Positions 7,281-16,527 of a stretch of 64,000 nucleotides of DNA are shown here, one piece after another. The translations under genes and the position numbers were made by a program. The notes below the pieces were generated by a model. It was not told where the DNA came from and did not search any database. It was given only the letters and a program-made list of their open reading frames with translations. This stretch comes from Bog-473 sp963791455 (GTDB lineage: Bacteria; Actinomycetota; Acidimicrobiia; Acidimicrobiales; RAAP-2), in contig CAWBSM010000002.1 in assembly GCA_963791455.1 (NCBI GenBank), forward strand, positions 1,116,001 to 1,180,000, written 5' to 3'. Each line of letters starts with the position of its first letter. Positions within the stretch are counted from its first letter, which is position 1.

Positions 7281-9092
7281 TCAGGACGGCAACGGTGTCG
7301 CCATGCCGCCCCCGAGGAGGGCGGGAAGCGCCGTGGCGCGCATGCGCGCCAGGACCCTGTCCGTCACCGGCACGACGTCCGGGTGGACGCCCCCATTGCC
7401 CTCGGCCGCCGCTCGCCAGGCCGCGGCGCGACGCTCCGCCAGCCCGGGGTCGTCCAGCTCCACGCAGTCGAGCCCATCGGTGTTCAGGTCGACCACGATG
7501 GTGTCGCCGTCCTCGACCAGCGCGATCGGCCCGCCGAGGTGTGCCTCGGGCGCCACGTGGCCGATGACCAAACCGACCGATCCCCCGGAGAAGCGTGCGT
7601 CGGTCATCAACGCGATTGTGATGTGGCGCTGGCGGCACAGGGCCGTGATCCGCGAGGTGGGGTCGAGCAGCTCCGGCATGCCCGGTGCGCCCCGCGGGCC
7701 CTCGTAGCGGATCACCACCATGTCGTCGTCCTGGAAGCTGTCGGGGCGACGGTCGAGGGCCTCAATGAGCGACCGTTCACCGTTGAACACGCGGGCCCGA
7801 CCGTGAAAGACGCCGTCTTTCACCCCACCCTCGACCCCGGCGACCTTGAGGATGGCGCCGCCCTCGGGGGCGAGGTTCCCGCGGAGCAAGCGAAGGCCAC
7901 CCGTGTCCTTGAAGGGCTTCTCGACCGGGTAGATCACGTCCTGATCCGGAGACGGCGGCGCGAGCCGTCGGAGCTGTTCGGCCAGGGTCTCGCCCGTGCA
8001 GGTGATCGCTTCACCCTCGAGGAAACCGGCCTCGAGGAGCTCTCGCACGATGACCTGCAGTCCACCGTTGGCGTCCACGTCCACCATGGAGTACTCACCG
8101 AAAGGTCGCATGTTGACCAGCACCGGCAGCCGCCGGGCCAGCTGGTTGAAGGCCTCCTGGCTGAGGACGTCTGCCCAGAGGTCGAGGCCCGCCGCGCGGG
8201 CGATCTCGACACTGTGCAACAGCACGTTGGTCGAACCACCCATGGCGATGGCGACCGTCAAGGCGTTTCGCAGCGCGGCGGGCGTCACGATGTCGCGCGG
8301 CCGGATGCCCCGCAGCGTCATGGCGAGCAGGCAATCGACCATCTGATCGGGGAACTCTGACAGCCGGCGCGGATCATCCGACGGCGGGGACACCATGTGG
8401 AGCGGTTCGAGGCCGAGCACCGCGATGAACGTCTGCATCGTGTTGTAGGTGAACATGCCGCCGCAGCTGCCCTGGCCGGGGCAGGCGTGCAGCGCGAATC
8501 GAGCACGGACCTCGGCGTCCTGGTCGACCACCTGGAAGGCCGACACGAGGTCGATCCGGGCACCCGTCTCCGGATCGATCCCCGGCCTGATCGGACCGTC
8601 GGAGAGGATGACCGCGGGCGTGTTGTTCTCGAGCACCGCGGCGACGGCCCCCACCGGGGGCTTGTCGCACGCGACGACGGCGAGCAGCCCGGCGACGCTG
8701 TTCGCCGCCAAGTGCATGTCGGCGACATCGTGGACAAGCTCGCGACCGACCAGCGAGAACCGCATGTTCGGGGTGCCGTTGAGCTGTCCGTCCGAGACAC
8801 CCAGGGTGAACGCGGGTGGTATCAGCCGGACCGGCAGGTCCTCCGCGGCAATCCGGCGGGAGAGGGCGGCCTGGACGGCCGCCACTTTCTCGGGAACCCC
8901 GAGATAGCACTGGCTGTCCCCGAGGTTCCCGATCACCGCCCAGACCGGGTCGTGGACCTTGCGGACGTCCTCACCGAGGAAGGCCGCTGTCCCGACCCGC
9001 TGCACGTCGCGCCCGGGATTCAGGGACACGAAGGTGGCCTCGGGCTCCGACGCGTTCCGCGCTCGTCCACGCTCGTCCGCGCCCGTGTTCAT
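7281..9092 (-). CDS. ilvD: IlvD/Edd-family dehydratase, probable dihydroxy-acid dehydratase
   Basis: Fe-S dehydratase of about 603 residues; in the Ile/Val pathway it converts dihydroxy acids to 2-oxo acids. The three cluster cysteines are present: GDSQC (about 62), ACDK (142) and CPGQGSCGG (210). GGSTN and the C-terminal TDARFSGG with the catalytic Ser are also there. The motif around the second Cys is CDKPPVGAV rather than the usual CDKNMPG, so this is a divergent subfamily and a sugar-acid dehydratase is possible. Its position just upstream of the ilvBNC leader favours the amino-acid role. I use the ATG at 9092; a TTG three codons earlier is the alternative. Confidence 0.8.
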   Translation of the reverse strand: MNTGADERGRARNASEPEATFVSLNPGRDVQRVGTAAFLGEDVRKVHDPVWAVIGNLGDSQCYLGVPEKVAAVQAALSRRIAAEDLPVRLIPPAFTLGVSDGQLNGTPNMRFSLVGRELVHDVADMHLAANSVAGLLAVVACDKPPVGAVAAVLENNTPAVILSDGPIRPGIDPETGARIDLVSAFQVVDQDAEVRARFALHACPGQGSCGGMFTYNTMQTFIAVLGLEPLHMVSPPSDDPRRLSEFPDQMVDCLLAMTLRGIRPRDIVTPAALRNALTVAIAMGGSTNVLLHSVEIARAAGLDLWADVLSQEAFNQLARRLPVLVNMRPFGEYSMVDVDANGGLQVIVRELLEAGFLEGEAITCTGETLAEQLRRLAPPSPDQDVIYPVEKPFKDTGGLRLLRGNLAPEGGAILKVAGVEGGVKDGVFHGRARVFNGERSLIEALDRRPDSFQDDDMVVIRYEGPRGAPGMPELLDPTSRITALCRQRHITIALMTDARFSGGSVGLVIGHVAPEAHLGGPIALVEDGDTIVVDLNTDGLDCVELDDPGLAERRAAAWRAAAEGNGGVHPDVVPVTDRVLARMRATALPALLGGGMATPLPS

Positions 9093-9113
9093 GGGCGCCA
9101 AGCATACGGCGGC

Positions 9114-11306
9114 TCACGCCGGTGACGGCAGGGGGGTCGGCGTCACCTCGATGCCGATCTTCGGCATGGAGCGATCCATCCATCGCGGCAGCCACCAGTT
9201 GACCGGGCCGAGAATCTCCATGATCGACGGCACGAGCGCCATGCGCACCAACGTGGCGTCGACCAACACCGCGGTGGCCAGCCCCAGGCCGAACACCTTG
9301 AGAATGTGCAGGGGGTCGTTGATGATGAATGAACCGAAGACGCAGAACATGATGGCGGCTGCCGCCGTGATGATGCGCCCGGTCACGGCCAGCCCGTCGG
9401 CCACCGATGTCGAGTTGTCGTGCGTGCGCAACCACTCCTCGCGAATGCGTGACAGGAGGAAGACCTCGTAGTCCATGGAGAGGCCGAAGAGCACGACGAA
9501 CAAGGCCACCGGGATCCACGGGTCGATGGGTCCCGTCTCGCCGATGCCGATGAAGCGCCCCGCCCAGCCCCACTGGAAGACAGCCACCATGACGCCGTAG
9601 GCGGCGCCCACGCTGAGCAGGTTCATGATCACCGCCTTCAGCGGGAGGACGAGCGAGCGGAAGACCAGCATCAGCAGCAGGAACGACAAGACCAGGACGG
9701 CACCGATCACCACGAAGAGGCGGTGCCCGAGGAAGCCCGCTGCGTCGATGCTGGCCGCCGTCTCGCCGCCCACCTGCGCGTTCACCCCCGTCCCGGCCAC
9801 CACCGGCGGGATCACGTCGTGCCGAAGGGTCTGCACGAGCTGCTCGGTCTGCGACGACTGCGGGGAGGTCGTGGGGTAGACGACGATCAGCGCGCCGGTG
9901 TTCGAGGCGTTGAACTGCGCCGGGGTCACGAGGGCGACGCCGTGGTGATGAGAGGCGATGGACGATTCGAGTCTCTCGACGGTGGCCCGGTCCGAGGGTC
10001 CCGACATGTCGGCCGCGACGATCAGCGGCCCGTTGAAGCCCGGCCCGAACCCCTCGGCCAATAGGTCGTACGCCTGTCTCGTGGTCAGTGACGTGGGATC
10101 GTTGCCGGCGTCCGTGAAGGCAAGGCGCATGCTGAAGAGCGGGAGGGCCAACGCGACGAGGATCAGAACGGCCACTGTGCCGGTCAACCAGGCGCGCCGC
10201 TGGACAAATCTGCTCCAGCGGTACCAGAACCCGTTCTCGGGCGGTGGGCCGCCGCGTTGCAGCAGGCCCGGGACGTGCAGCTTGTCGATGGCGTTGCCGG
10301 CGAAGCCCAGCATGGCCGGCAGGAGGGTCAGGGCGGCGGCGAGGACCATCAGCACCGCGGCGATGCACGCCGTGGCGAGGCCGATCATGTAGGCCTGCCC
10401 GATCAGGTAGAGGCCGAAGAGCGAGATCACGACCGTGCTCCCGGCGAAGAGGACGGAGCGGCCCGCCGTCATGTGGGCCGTCCGTACCGCGTCGCGCGGC
10501 GGGCGCCCCTCGAAGATCCCCTGGCGGTACCGGGTGACGATGAACAGCGCGTAGTCGATGCCAACGCCGATTCCGATCATCGCCGCCATCTCGGGCGAGA
10601 AATTCGGCACGACGAGGAGGTGCGTGAACAGCTCCAGGAGGGCAACTCCGATGCCGAGGCCCGCGAGCGCGGTGAGCACGGGCAGGCCCATCGCGACCAC
10701 CGAACCGAACGCCAACAACATGATGATGAGGGCGGCCGTGATGCCGATCCCCTCGCTCGACCCGGGGGCCGCGGTCACCGCGGCGGAGATCGGGTTGCCA
10801 CCGAGCGCGACCTGGAAGCCGGGCCGGGCGCCCGCTCGAGCCGTTGCGACCACCTGCTTGATCGCCCCGGTGGGGATGTCGGCCGTGTCGGTGGAGAACT
10901 GGACCTGCGCGAAGGCGATGTTGCCGCGCCGCGCGATCTGGTGCGCCCCCGCCGGTGCGAGGGGGCTCGTGACCCGCTCGACATAGGGCAGCGACCGCAC
11001 GCTCGCCACCACCTTGTCGATGGCGGCCCGGTTGTCGACCATGGGCGTCGTGGTGTGGAACACGACGTCGGCCGAGTCCCCCGACTGCGTCGGGAAGCGA
11101 GCGGCCAGGATATTCTGCGCCTGCTGCGACGGTGTGTTGCCCGCCGTGAACTTGTTCTTGAAGTCGGTGCCCACCACTTGGGCCACGACGGTGATCCCGA
11201 CGATGGCGACGATCCACAGCACCAGCACCAGGCGCCGCCGGTCGTAACAGTGCCCGGCGAGCCGCCCGAGCGCCGTGATGTCCGTCGGGGCGGGCTCCAT
11301 GGTCAC
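9114..11306 (-). CDS. MMPL-family RND exporter
   Basis: A 730-residue inner-membrane transporter with two homologous halves, each with one N-terminal helix, a large extracytoplasmic loop and a five-helix bundle. The proton-relay Asp-Tyr pairs are visible in GIGVGIDYALF and FGLSMDYEVFLLSR, as in MmpL/HpnN proteins. The substrate (lipid, drug or siderophore) cannot be told. It starts at GTG 11306 with AGGA upstream; an ATG two codons later is possible. It is divergent from a TetR gene across a 45-bp palindrome, so the exporter is almost certainly TetR-controlled. Confidence 0.9.
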   Translation of the reverse strand: MTMEPAPTDITALGRLAGHCYDRRRLVLVLWIVAIVGITVVAQVVGTDFKNKFTAGNTPSQQAQNILAARFPTQSGDSADVVFHTTTPMVDNRAAIDKVVASVRSLPYVERVTSPLAPAGAHQIARRGNIAFAQVQFSTDTADIPTGAIKQVVATARAGARPGFQVALGGNPISAAVTAAPGSSEGIGITAALIIMLLAFGSVVAMGLPVLTALAGLGIGVALLELFTHLLVVPNFSPEMAAMIGIGVGIDYALFIVTRYRQGIFEGRPPRDAVRTAHMTAGRSVLFAGSTVVISLFGLYLIGQAYMIGLATACIAAVLMVLAAALTLLPAMLGFAGNAIDKLHVPGLLQRGGPPPENGFWYRWSRFVQRRAWLTGTVAVLILVALALPLFSMRLAFTDAGNDPTSLTTRQAYDLLAEGFGPGFNGPLIVAADMSGPSDRATVERLESSIASHHHGVALVTPAQFNASNTGALIVVYPTTSPQSSQTEQLVQTLRHDVIPPVVAGTGVNAQVGGETAASIDAAGFLGHRLFVVIGAVLVLSFLLLMLVFRSLVLPLKAVIMNLLSVGAAYGVMVAVFQWGWAGRFIGIGETGPIDPWIPVALFVVLFGLSMDYEVFLLSRIREEWLRTHDNSTSVADGLAVTGRIITAAAAIMFCVFGSFIINDPLHILKVFGLGLATAVLVDATLVRMALVPSIMEILGPVNWWLPRWMDRSMPKIGIEVTPTPLPSPA

Positions 11307-11323
11307 GGCCGATCCATCCTATG

Positions 11324-11368
11324 ATTCACCACTGATGAGTTCTAACATAGAATTCTCCGCTGGTGAAT
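11324..11368. promoter_or_regulatory. 45-bp imperfect palindrome, putative TetR operator
   Basis: Between the divergent MMPL and TetR genes, ATTCACCA (11324-11331) and TGGTGAAT (11361-11368) are perfect inverted arms. An inner repeat TTCTA-ACA-TAGAA (11340-11352) has the same centre at 11346. The nested symmetry could hold two regulator dimers and would overlap both promoters. Confidence 0.6.
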
Positions 11369-11426
11369 ACCCGCTGACCCGCCAATTCCACTTCCCGGTG
11401 GCGCCCCGCACCGGGCCCGCCGCGTG

Positions 11427-12020
11427 ATGAGCGCCGTCGGCCGCAGGCCCGGCAACGCCGACACCCGGGGCCAGATCGTCGACGCCGCCAAGCGGGTCTT
11501 CGCGGCAAAGGGTTACGACGGGGCCAGCCTGCGGGCGGTGGCCCGCGAGGCGGGCGTGGACCCCGCCCTGGTCCACCACTATTTCGACGGCAAGGCCAGC
11601 CTCTTCGTGGCCGCCATGGCGCTCCCCTTCGACCCCCGCCAAGTCAAGGAGCTTGCGGATGCCCCGGAGTTCTCGGGCGCCCGCACGATCGAGGCGTTCC
11701 TCACCATGTGGGACAACGCCGAGGGCTCCGGCTCGTCCTTCGCGTCGTGCGTGTCCGCCATGGCCGCCTCGACCAACGTCGCGGACGCCATGCGCGAGTT
11801 CGTCAGCGAGCGTGTCTGGGAGGTGCGCGCGCCCCTGGAGGGGGAGACCGACGCCATCGCCAAGCGCCGCACGGCCATGGTCTCCTCCCAGCTCATGGGC
11901 CTGGCCTTCACTCGCTACATCCTGCGCGTCCAACCCATCGCCACCGCGTCGCCCCGCCAGATCGGACGCTGGGTGGGTCCCACCCTGGACCGCTACGCGA
12001 AGGAGGCGCTCGCCACCTGA
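11427..12020 (+). CDS. TetR-family transcriptional regulator
   Basis: About 197 residues. The N-terminal helix-turn-helix (roughly 12-58) shows the family signature: IVDAAKRVFAAKGYDGASL, then AVAREAGVDPALVHHYF and GKASLF. The C-terminal ligand-binding domain is of the common actinobacterial TetR type. It is divergent from the MMPL exporter, and the shared palindrome makes exporter repression and autorepression the likely role. The ATG at 11427 is preceded directly by an in-frame GTG, either of which could be used. It converges on gatB with 8 bp between the stops. Confidence 0.9.
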   Translation: MSAVGRRPGNADTRGQIVDAAKRVFAAKGYDGASLRAVAREAGVDPALVHHYFDGKASLFVAAMALPFDPRQVKELADAPEFSGARTIEAFLTMWDNAEGSGSSFASCVSAMAASTNVADAMREFVSERVWEVRAPLEGETDAIAKRRTAMVSSQLMGLAFTRYILRVQPIATASPRQIGRWVGPTLDRYAKEALAT

Positions 12021-12028
12021 GAGCTCGG

Positions 12029-13489
12029 TCAGCCGCCTGCCGGGGCATTCCGACGGCGCTGCAGCTCGGCGGTCACCTCCTTGCCGTTGGCCTTGCCCGC
12101 CGTGGCGTGCATCACCTTGCCGATGAAGAACCCGGTCAGCTTCTTCACCTCGCCGTCGTCGCCGCCCGCGAAGCGGGCCCACTCGTCGGGGTGCGCCGCG
12201 ATGACCTCGTCGAGCACCGCGTCCAAGGTGTCGGAGTTGAGCGCCTCGAAGCCCATCTCCTTGGCCACGACGGCCGGGTCTCCCCCGCCGCGCTCGAGCA
12301 GCGCCCCGAGCACCGCCTTCGACTGCGTCGCCGAGAGTTGGCCGCCCGACTCCATGGCGAGCAAAGAGGCGAACGAGCCCGCGTCGAGCGACCGTGCGGC
12401 CTCGCTCTGCGCCGCCACCTCGTTGGCGGCACGAACCAGCGCCAGCGCCGTCGGCGCCCCGGCCTCCGTGGCGGCCCGCACCAGGCTGTCGAGGCCGAGG
12501 TCGACGACGGCACGGATCTGGTCCGCCTCGGCGTCGCTCGGCGCACCGCCGAGGGCGGTCGCCAACGCGGCCCGGCGGTCGGCCGGCATCGGGCCGAGCG
12601 AGACGCGCACCCGCTCCTGCCACGTGGCGTCGGGTGCCAGCGGCACCAGGTCGGGCTCGGGGAAGTAGCGGTAGTCGTTGGCCTCCTCCTTGGAGCGCAT
12701 CGACTCGGTGCGTCCCGCGGCCTCGTCCCAGTGCCGGGTCTCCTGCTCCACGACGCCCCCGGTCTCGACGAGCGCGATCTGGCGCCCCGCCTCGTGCTCG
12801 ATCGCCCGCCCCAGCGATCGCAACGAGTTGAGGTTCTTTATCTCACAACGCGTGCCGAACGCACCCGTGCCGGCCGGCCGCACCGACACGTTGGCGTCGA
12901 CGCGCATGGAGCCCTCCTCCATCCGCCCATCGGATGCGCCGGTCGCCACCAGGATCCCCCGGAGCTCGCTGGCATAGGCCCGGGCGTGCGCCACCGAGCG
13001 AAGGTCGGGTTCGCTCACGATCTCGACCAGGGGCACCCCCGAGCGGTTGTAGTCGACCAGCGCGTAGTCGGCGGCGTTGATGCGCCCGCTCGCCCCGACA
13101 TGGGTGAGCTTGCCGGTGTCCTCCTCCATGTGGGCCCGGGTCACGCCGACGCGGAACCCGTCGGGCAGCTCGAGCCAGCCCCCGGTGTTCAGCGGTCGGT
13201 CGTACTGGCTGATCTGGTAGTCCTTGGCCTGGTCCGGGTAGAAGTAGTTCTTGCGGGCGAACTCGGAGAGGCGAATCTCGCTGTGCAGCGCCGTGCCGAT
13301 CCGCATCGCCAGCTCGACCGCGTACTCGTTGAGGACCGGGAGTGAGCCCGGGAGCCCGACGCAGACGGGGCAGATGTTGACATTGGGCTCGTCGCCGAAG
13401 GCATTGCGGCACCCGCAGAACAACTTGGTCCTCGTGGCGAGCTCGCAGTGCACCTCGAGGCCGATCACCATCTCCCAGTCCGCGCTCAC
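12029..13489 (-). CDS. gatB: Asp/Glu-tRNA(Asn/Gln) amidotransferase subunit B
   Basis: Kinase and tRNA-binding subunit of GatCAB, which turns Glu-tRNA(Gln) or Asp-tRNA(Asn) into the amidated form. The 486-residue product starts with MVIGLEVHCEL. It has the zinc cysteines in FCGCRN and CPVCVGLPG, the catalytic cradle (YYFYPDLPKxYQ-like region seen here as NYFYPDQAKDYQISQYD), and a C-terminal YqeY-like tail domain (GFFIGKVMHATAGKA). I chose the GTG at 13489, which overlaps the gatA TGA; the longer frame is antisense-like and not GatB. Third gene of gatC-gatA-gatB. Confidence 0.96.
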   Translation of the reverse strand: MSADWEMVIGLEVHCELATRTKLFCGCRNAFGDEPNVNICPVCVGLPGSLPVLNEYAVELAMRIGTALHSEIRLSEFARKNYFYPDQAKDYQISQYDRPLNTGGWLELPDGFRVGVTRAHMEEDTGKLTHVGASGRINAADYALVDYNRSGVPLVEIVSEPDLRSVAHARAYASELRGILVATGASDGRMEEGSMRVDANVSVRPAGTGAFGTRCEIKNLNSLRSLGRAIEHEAGRQIALVETGGVVEQETRHWDEAAGRTESMRSKEEANDYRYFPEPDLVPLAPDATWQERVRVSLGPMPADRRAALATALGGAPSDAEADQIRAVVDLGLDSLVRAATEAGAPTALALVRAANEVAAQSEAARSLDAGSFASLLAMESGGQLSATQSKAVLGALLERGGGDPAVVAKEMGFEALNSDTLDAVLDEVIAAHPDEWARFAGGDDGEVKKLTGFFIGKVMHATAGKANGKEVTAELQRRRNAPAGG

Positions 13490-14916
13490 GACCGGGCCCC
13501 CGGCGGCGCGTGAGCCTCCACCACCCGGGCCACGCGGAACAGCACCGCCTCGCCGAGCGCGGGTGCCAGCACCTGTACGCCGACGGGCAGGCCGTCGTCG
13601 CCGCTCCCGAAGGGCACCGACAGCGCGGGGTGCCCGGAAAGGTTGGACGGGACGGTGCACACATCGTTCATGTACATGGCCAGGGGATCGTCCACCTTCG
13701 CCCCGAGCGCGAACGCGGTCGTGGGCGCGGTGGCGCCGAGCAACACATCGACCGACTCATAGGCGCGGTCGAAGGCCCGCATGACCAGCGTGCGCACCCG
13801 CTGGGCCTGCGCGTAGTACGCGTCGTAGTAGCCGGCGGAGAGCGCGTAGGTGCCGAGCATCACCCGGCGTTTGACCTCGGCCCCGAACCCGGCCGTGCGG
13901 GTGGCGGTGTTCATGGCTGCCACGTCCTCGCCGTCGACCCGCAGCCCGTAGCGGACCCCGTCGTAGCGGGCCAGGTTGGACGACGCCTCGGCGGGCGCGA
14001 TGAGGTAGTACGCCGACAGGCCGTAGGCGAACTCGGGCACCGAGATGTCGTCCACTTTCGCCCCGGCGTCGGCCAGGGCGTCGGCCGCCTCGTGCACCCG
14101 CGCCACCACGTCCGGCGCGCAGCCGTCCACCAGCTCGCGGCACAGCCCGACCCGGACCCCCTCCGCACCGCCGTGCACCGAGGCCAGGGTGGGTTCGGGC
14201 GCCGAGGGCAACGACGTGCTGTCGCGCGGGTCGTGCCCGGCCAGGGCGTCGAAGAGGAGTGCGGCATCCTCCACCGTCGTCGCGAAGGGGCCGATCTGGT
14301 CCAGCGAGCTGGCGAAGGCCACCAGGCCATAACGAGAGATCCGGCCGTACGTCGGCTTCATCCCGACCACGCCGCACAGCGCGGCGGGCTGGCGGATGGA
14401 CCCACCGGTATCGGAACCGAGGCCGAGCGGGGTGAAGCCGGCCGCCACCGCCGCGGCCGAGCCGCCGCTGCTCCCACCGGGGACCTTCGCGGTGTCGCGC
14501 GGGTTGCGCGTCGGCCCGAAGGCCGAATTTTCCGTCGAGCTCCCCATGGCGAACTCGTCCATGTTCGTCTTGCCCAACGCGATGGCGCCGGCCCGGCGCA
14601 GGGCCTCGACGACCGTGGCGTCGTAGGGCGGCCGCCAGCCCTCCAGGATCTTCGACCCGCAGGTGGTCGCGATACCCCGCGTGCACAGGTTGTCCTTCAG
14701 CGCGACCGGCACGCCCGCCAACGGGCCCGGGTCGCGCCCGGCGGTCACCGCCGCGTCGACCAGGTCGGCCTCCGTCCGCGCTTGGTCGCCGAGCACGGCG
14801 AGGAACGCGTTGAGCGCGCCATCGCCTGACGCCACCGCGTCCAAGGCCTCCTCGACGACGTCGCGGGCCGACCGCCGCCCGGACCTGACGTCGGCCGCCA
14901 GCCCGACCGCGCTCAT
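13486..14916 (-). CDS. gatA: Asp/Glu-tRNA(Asn/Gln) amidotransferase subunit A
   Basis: Glutaminase (amidase-signature) subunit of GatCAB, 476 residues. The Ser-cisSer-Lys triad is fully visible: Lys74 in VALKDN, Ser149 in PGGSSGGS and Ser173 in GSDTGGSIRQP, spaced as in characterised GatA. It supplies ammonia from glutamine to GatB. Its ATG overlaps the gatC stop (ATGA) and its TGA overlaps the gatB start, so the three subunits are translationally coupled. Confidence 0.97.
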   Translation of the reverse strand: MSAVGLAADVRSGRRSARDVVEEALDAVASGDGALNAFLAVLGDQARTEADLVDAAVTAGRDPGPLAGVPVALKDNLCTRGIATTCGSKILEGWRPPYDATVVEALRRAGAIALGKTNMDEFAMGSSTENSAFGPTRNPRDTAKVPGGSSGGSAAAVAAGFTPLGLGSDTGGSIRQPAALCGVVGMKPTYGRISRYGLVAFASSLDQIGPFATTVEDAALLFDALAGHDPRDSTSLPSAPEPTLASVHGGAEGVRVGLCRELVDGCAPDVVARVHEAADALADAGAKVDDISVPEFAYGLSAYYLIAPAEASSNLARYDGVRYGLRVDGEDVAAMNTATRTAGFGAEVKRRVMLGTYALSAGYYDAYYAQAQRVRTLVMRAFDRAYESVDVLLGATAPTTAFALGAKVDDPLAMYMNDVCTVPSNLSGHPALSVPFGSGDDGLPVGVQVLAPALGEAVLFRVARVVEAHAPPGARS

Positions 14917-15227
14917 GGTGCCGCGCCCCCGATCCGCGGCACCCGGAACCGGTGGTCCTCCACCGCCGGCGCAGCGGCCAGCACCTCCTCGCGGTCGAGG
15001 CTGGGCTGCGGCTCGTCGGGCCGGAGGACGTTGACCATCGCGATGGGGTGCGACGACGGCTCGAGGTGCGCCAGGTCCAGGGCGGCCAGGTCGGCGGCAT
15101 AGTCGAGGACAGTGCGCAGCTGCGCGGTGAACCGCTCGACCTCCGCCTCGGTCAGCTCCAGCCGGGCCAGGCGCGCCACGTGGACGACATCCTCGCGGCT
15201 GAGCGTGACGTCGGGCCGCCCACTCAC
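14913..15227 (-). CDS. gatC: Asp/Glu-tRNA(Asn/Gln) amidotransferase subunit C
   Basis: The 104-residue GatC, a belt that holds GatA and GatB together. Family features: LSREDVVHVARLARLELTE at the N-terminus, HLEPSSHP and the RPDEPQPSLDREEVLAAAP segment. The GTG start at 15227 overlaps the stop of the upstream esterase gene, so the operon may begin further up. Confidence 0.95.
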   Translation of the reverse strand: MSGRPDVTLSREDVVHVARLARLELTEAEVERFTAQLRTVLDYAADLAALDLAHLEPSSHPIAMVNVLRPDEPQPSLDREEVLAAAPAVEDHRFRVPRIGGAAP

Positions 15228-15985
15228 GGGCGCGGCGGGAGCACGCCCGACACGAACTCGACCGTGCGCGCCTCGATCTCGTCCCTGTCGTAGTCCAGCG
15301 TCGCGACGTGAAAGCTGCGGTCCAGCTTCACCTGCTCGACCGGCCCCTTGGCCTCCGCGACCAGGAGCTCGCTCGACCGGGGGTCCACCACGTGGTCCTG
15401 CACGCTCGTGAAGACGAGCACGGGGCAGGTGACCGACGCCAGCTCCGCCTCGACCTCGGCCGCGGCGGCGAACAGCGAGAGCGCGGCCCGCAAGGGCAGT
15501 CCGGGGTAGGCGGACTCCACCGCACCCTCCATCGCGATGTCCGAACCGATACCCGGTGCGACCTCGTCACCATCGTCGATCATCGCCTGGACGAGCGACA
15601 CCGTGCCCTCGTCGGGCGGCGAGAGCAAGGGGTTGACGACGGCGAGGGCAGCGATCTCCGGATGGAACTCGGCCAACCACACGGCGAGCATTCCTCCCAT
15701 GGAGAGTCCGACGACCACGACGGCGTCGCTGCGCGCCGCCAGCTCGGTATATGCGGCCTCGGCCGCGCCGGACCAGTCCTCCCACCGAGTGTCGAGCATG
15801 TCGACGATGTCGGTCCCGTGGCCCGGGAGCAACGGCATCTCCACGGTGAACCCCGCGTCGGCAAGCGCGAAGGCGAGACCGCGCATCGATTGGGGGTTGC
15901 CGGTGAAGCCGTGCAGGACCAACGCGCCACGGCCGTCGCCCACGGCGGAATAGGGCTCTGCACCGGGGAGAACGGGAGCGGGCAT
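15224..15985 (-). CDS. alpha/beta hydrolase (Est30-like carboxylesterase)
   Basis: Cytoplasmic serine esterase of 253 residues. The oxyanion loop is LHGFTGNPQSM, the nucleophile elbow GLSMGGM, and the acid/base appear as Asp in SVQDHVVD and His in DRSFHVATLD. The pattern matches the Est30/monoacylglycerol-lipase group. I start at the ATG at 15985; the open frame upstream overlaps the divergent promoter region of the SCP2-like gene. Its stop overlaps gatC. It has no evident functional tie to GatCAB. Confidence 0.85.
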   Translation of the reverse strand: MPAPVLPGAEPYSAVGDGRGALVLHGFTGNPQSMRGLAFALADAGFTVEMPLLPGHGTDIVDMLDTRWEDWSGAAEAAYTELAARSDAVVVVGLSMGGMLAVWLAEFHPEIAALAVVNPLLSPPDEGTVSLVQAMIDDGDEVAPGIGSDIAMEGAVESAYPGLPLRAALSLFAAAAEVEAELASVTCPVLVFTSVQDHVVDPRSSELLVAEAKGPVEQVKLDRSFHVATLDYDRDEIEARTVEFVSGVLPPRP

Positions 15986-16098
15986 CGATCGGCAGCCTAC
16001 CGGCGAGGCGAGTAGGGTTCCGGCGGCCACATGGCCCCGGGGGCATCGACGTCCTCCGCACCGGCCCAGACCCAGACCGAAGACGAAGGAGCACCGCA

Positions 16099-16512
16099 AT
16101 GCCGTCGTACCCGTTCCTGAGCGACGAGTGGCTGGACGAGGCCCGCCGGCTCCGCGCCGAGTACGAGGGCAAGACCCCGCCGATCTCCCATGTCGTGCGG
16201 ATGAATCTGGTGGTGACGGATGTGCCGTTCTCCGAGGAGGACATCCTCGCCCACATGGACACCTCGGGCGGCGAGCTCGTGCTCGACACCGGCCACCTGG
16301 AGGAGCAGGACCTGAAGGTCACGGTCGATTATGTGACCGCGAAGGCGATCCTCATCGAGGGGAATCCCCAGGCCGGGATGCAGGCGTTCATGGCGGGCAA
16401 GGTGCGGGTGGAGGGCGACATGGCCAAGTTGATGGCGCTCCAGGCCACGCCGGCCGCCGCCGACCCCAATGCTGCCGAGCTCGCCCAGCGCTTGCGGGAC
16501 ATCACCGAGTAG
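16099..16512 (+). CDS. SCP2 sterol-carrier-like domain protein
   Basis: A 137-residue single-domain protein with the SCP2 lipid-binding fold. The tail of the domain is clear: DYVTAKAILIEGNPQAGMQAF followed by GKVRVEGDMAKLMALQA. It probably binds a fatty acyl or sterol-like ligand; no catalytic residues are expected. A good AAGGAG ribosome-binding site precedes the ATG. It is divergent from the esterase and convergent with the MFS gene. Confidence 0.8.
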   Translation: MPSYPFLSDEWLDEARRLRAEYEGKTPPISHVVRMNLVVTDVPFSEEDILAHMDTSGGELVLDTGHLEEQDLKVTVDYVTAKAILIEGNPQAGMQAFMAGKVRVEGDMAKLMALQATPAAADPNAAELAQRLRDITE

Positions 16513-16527
16513 CCGACCGTCGCCGCG

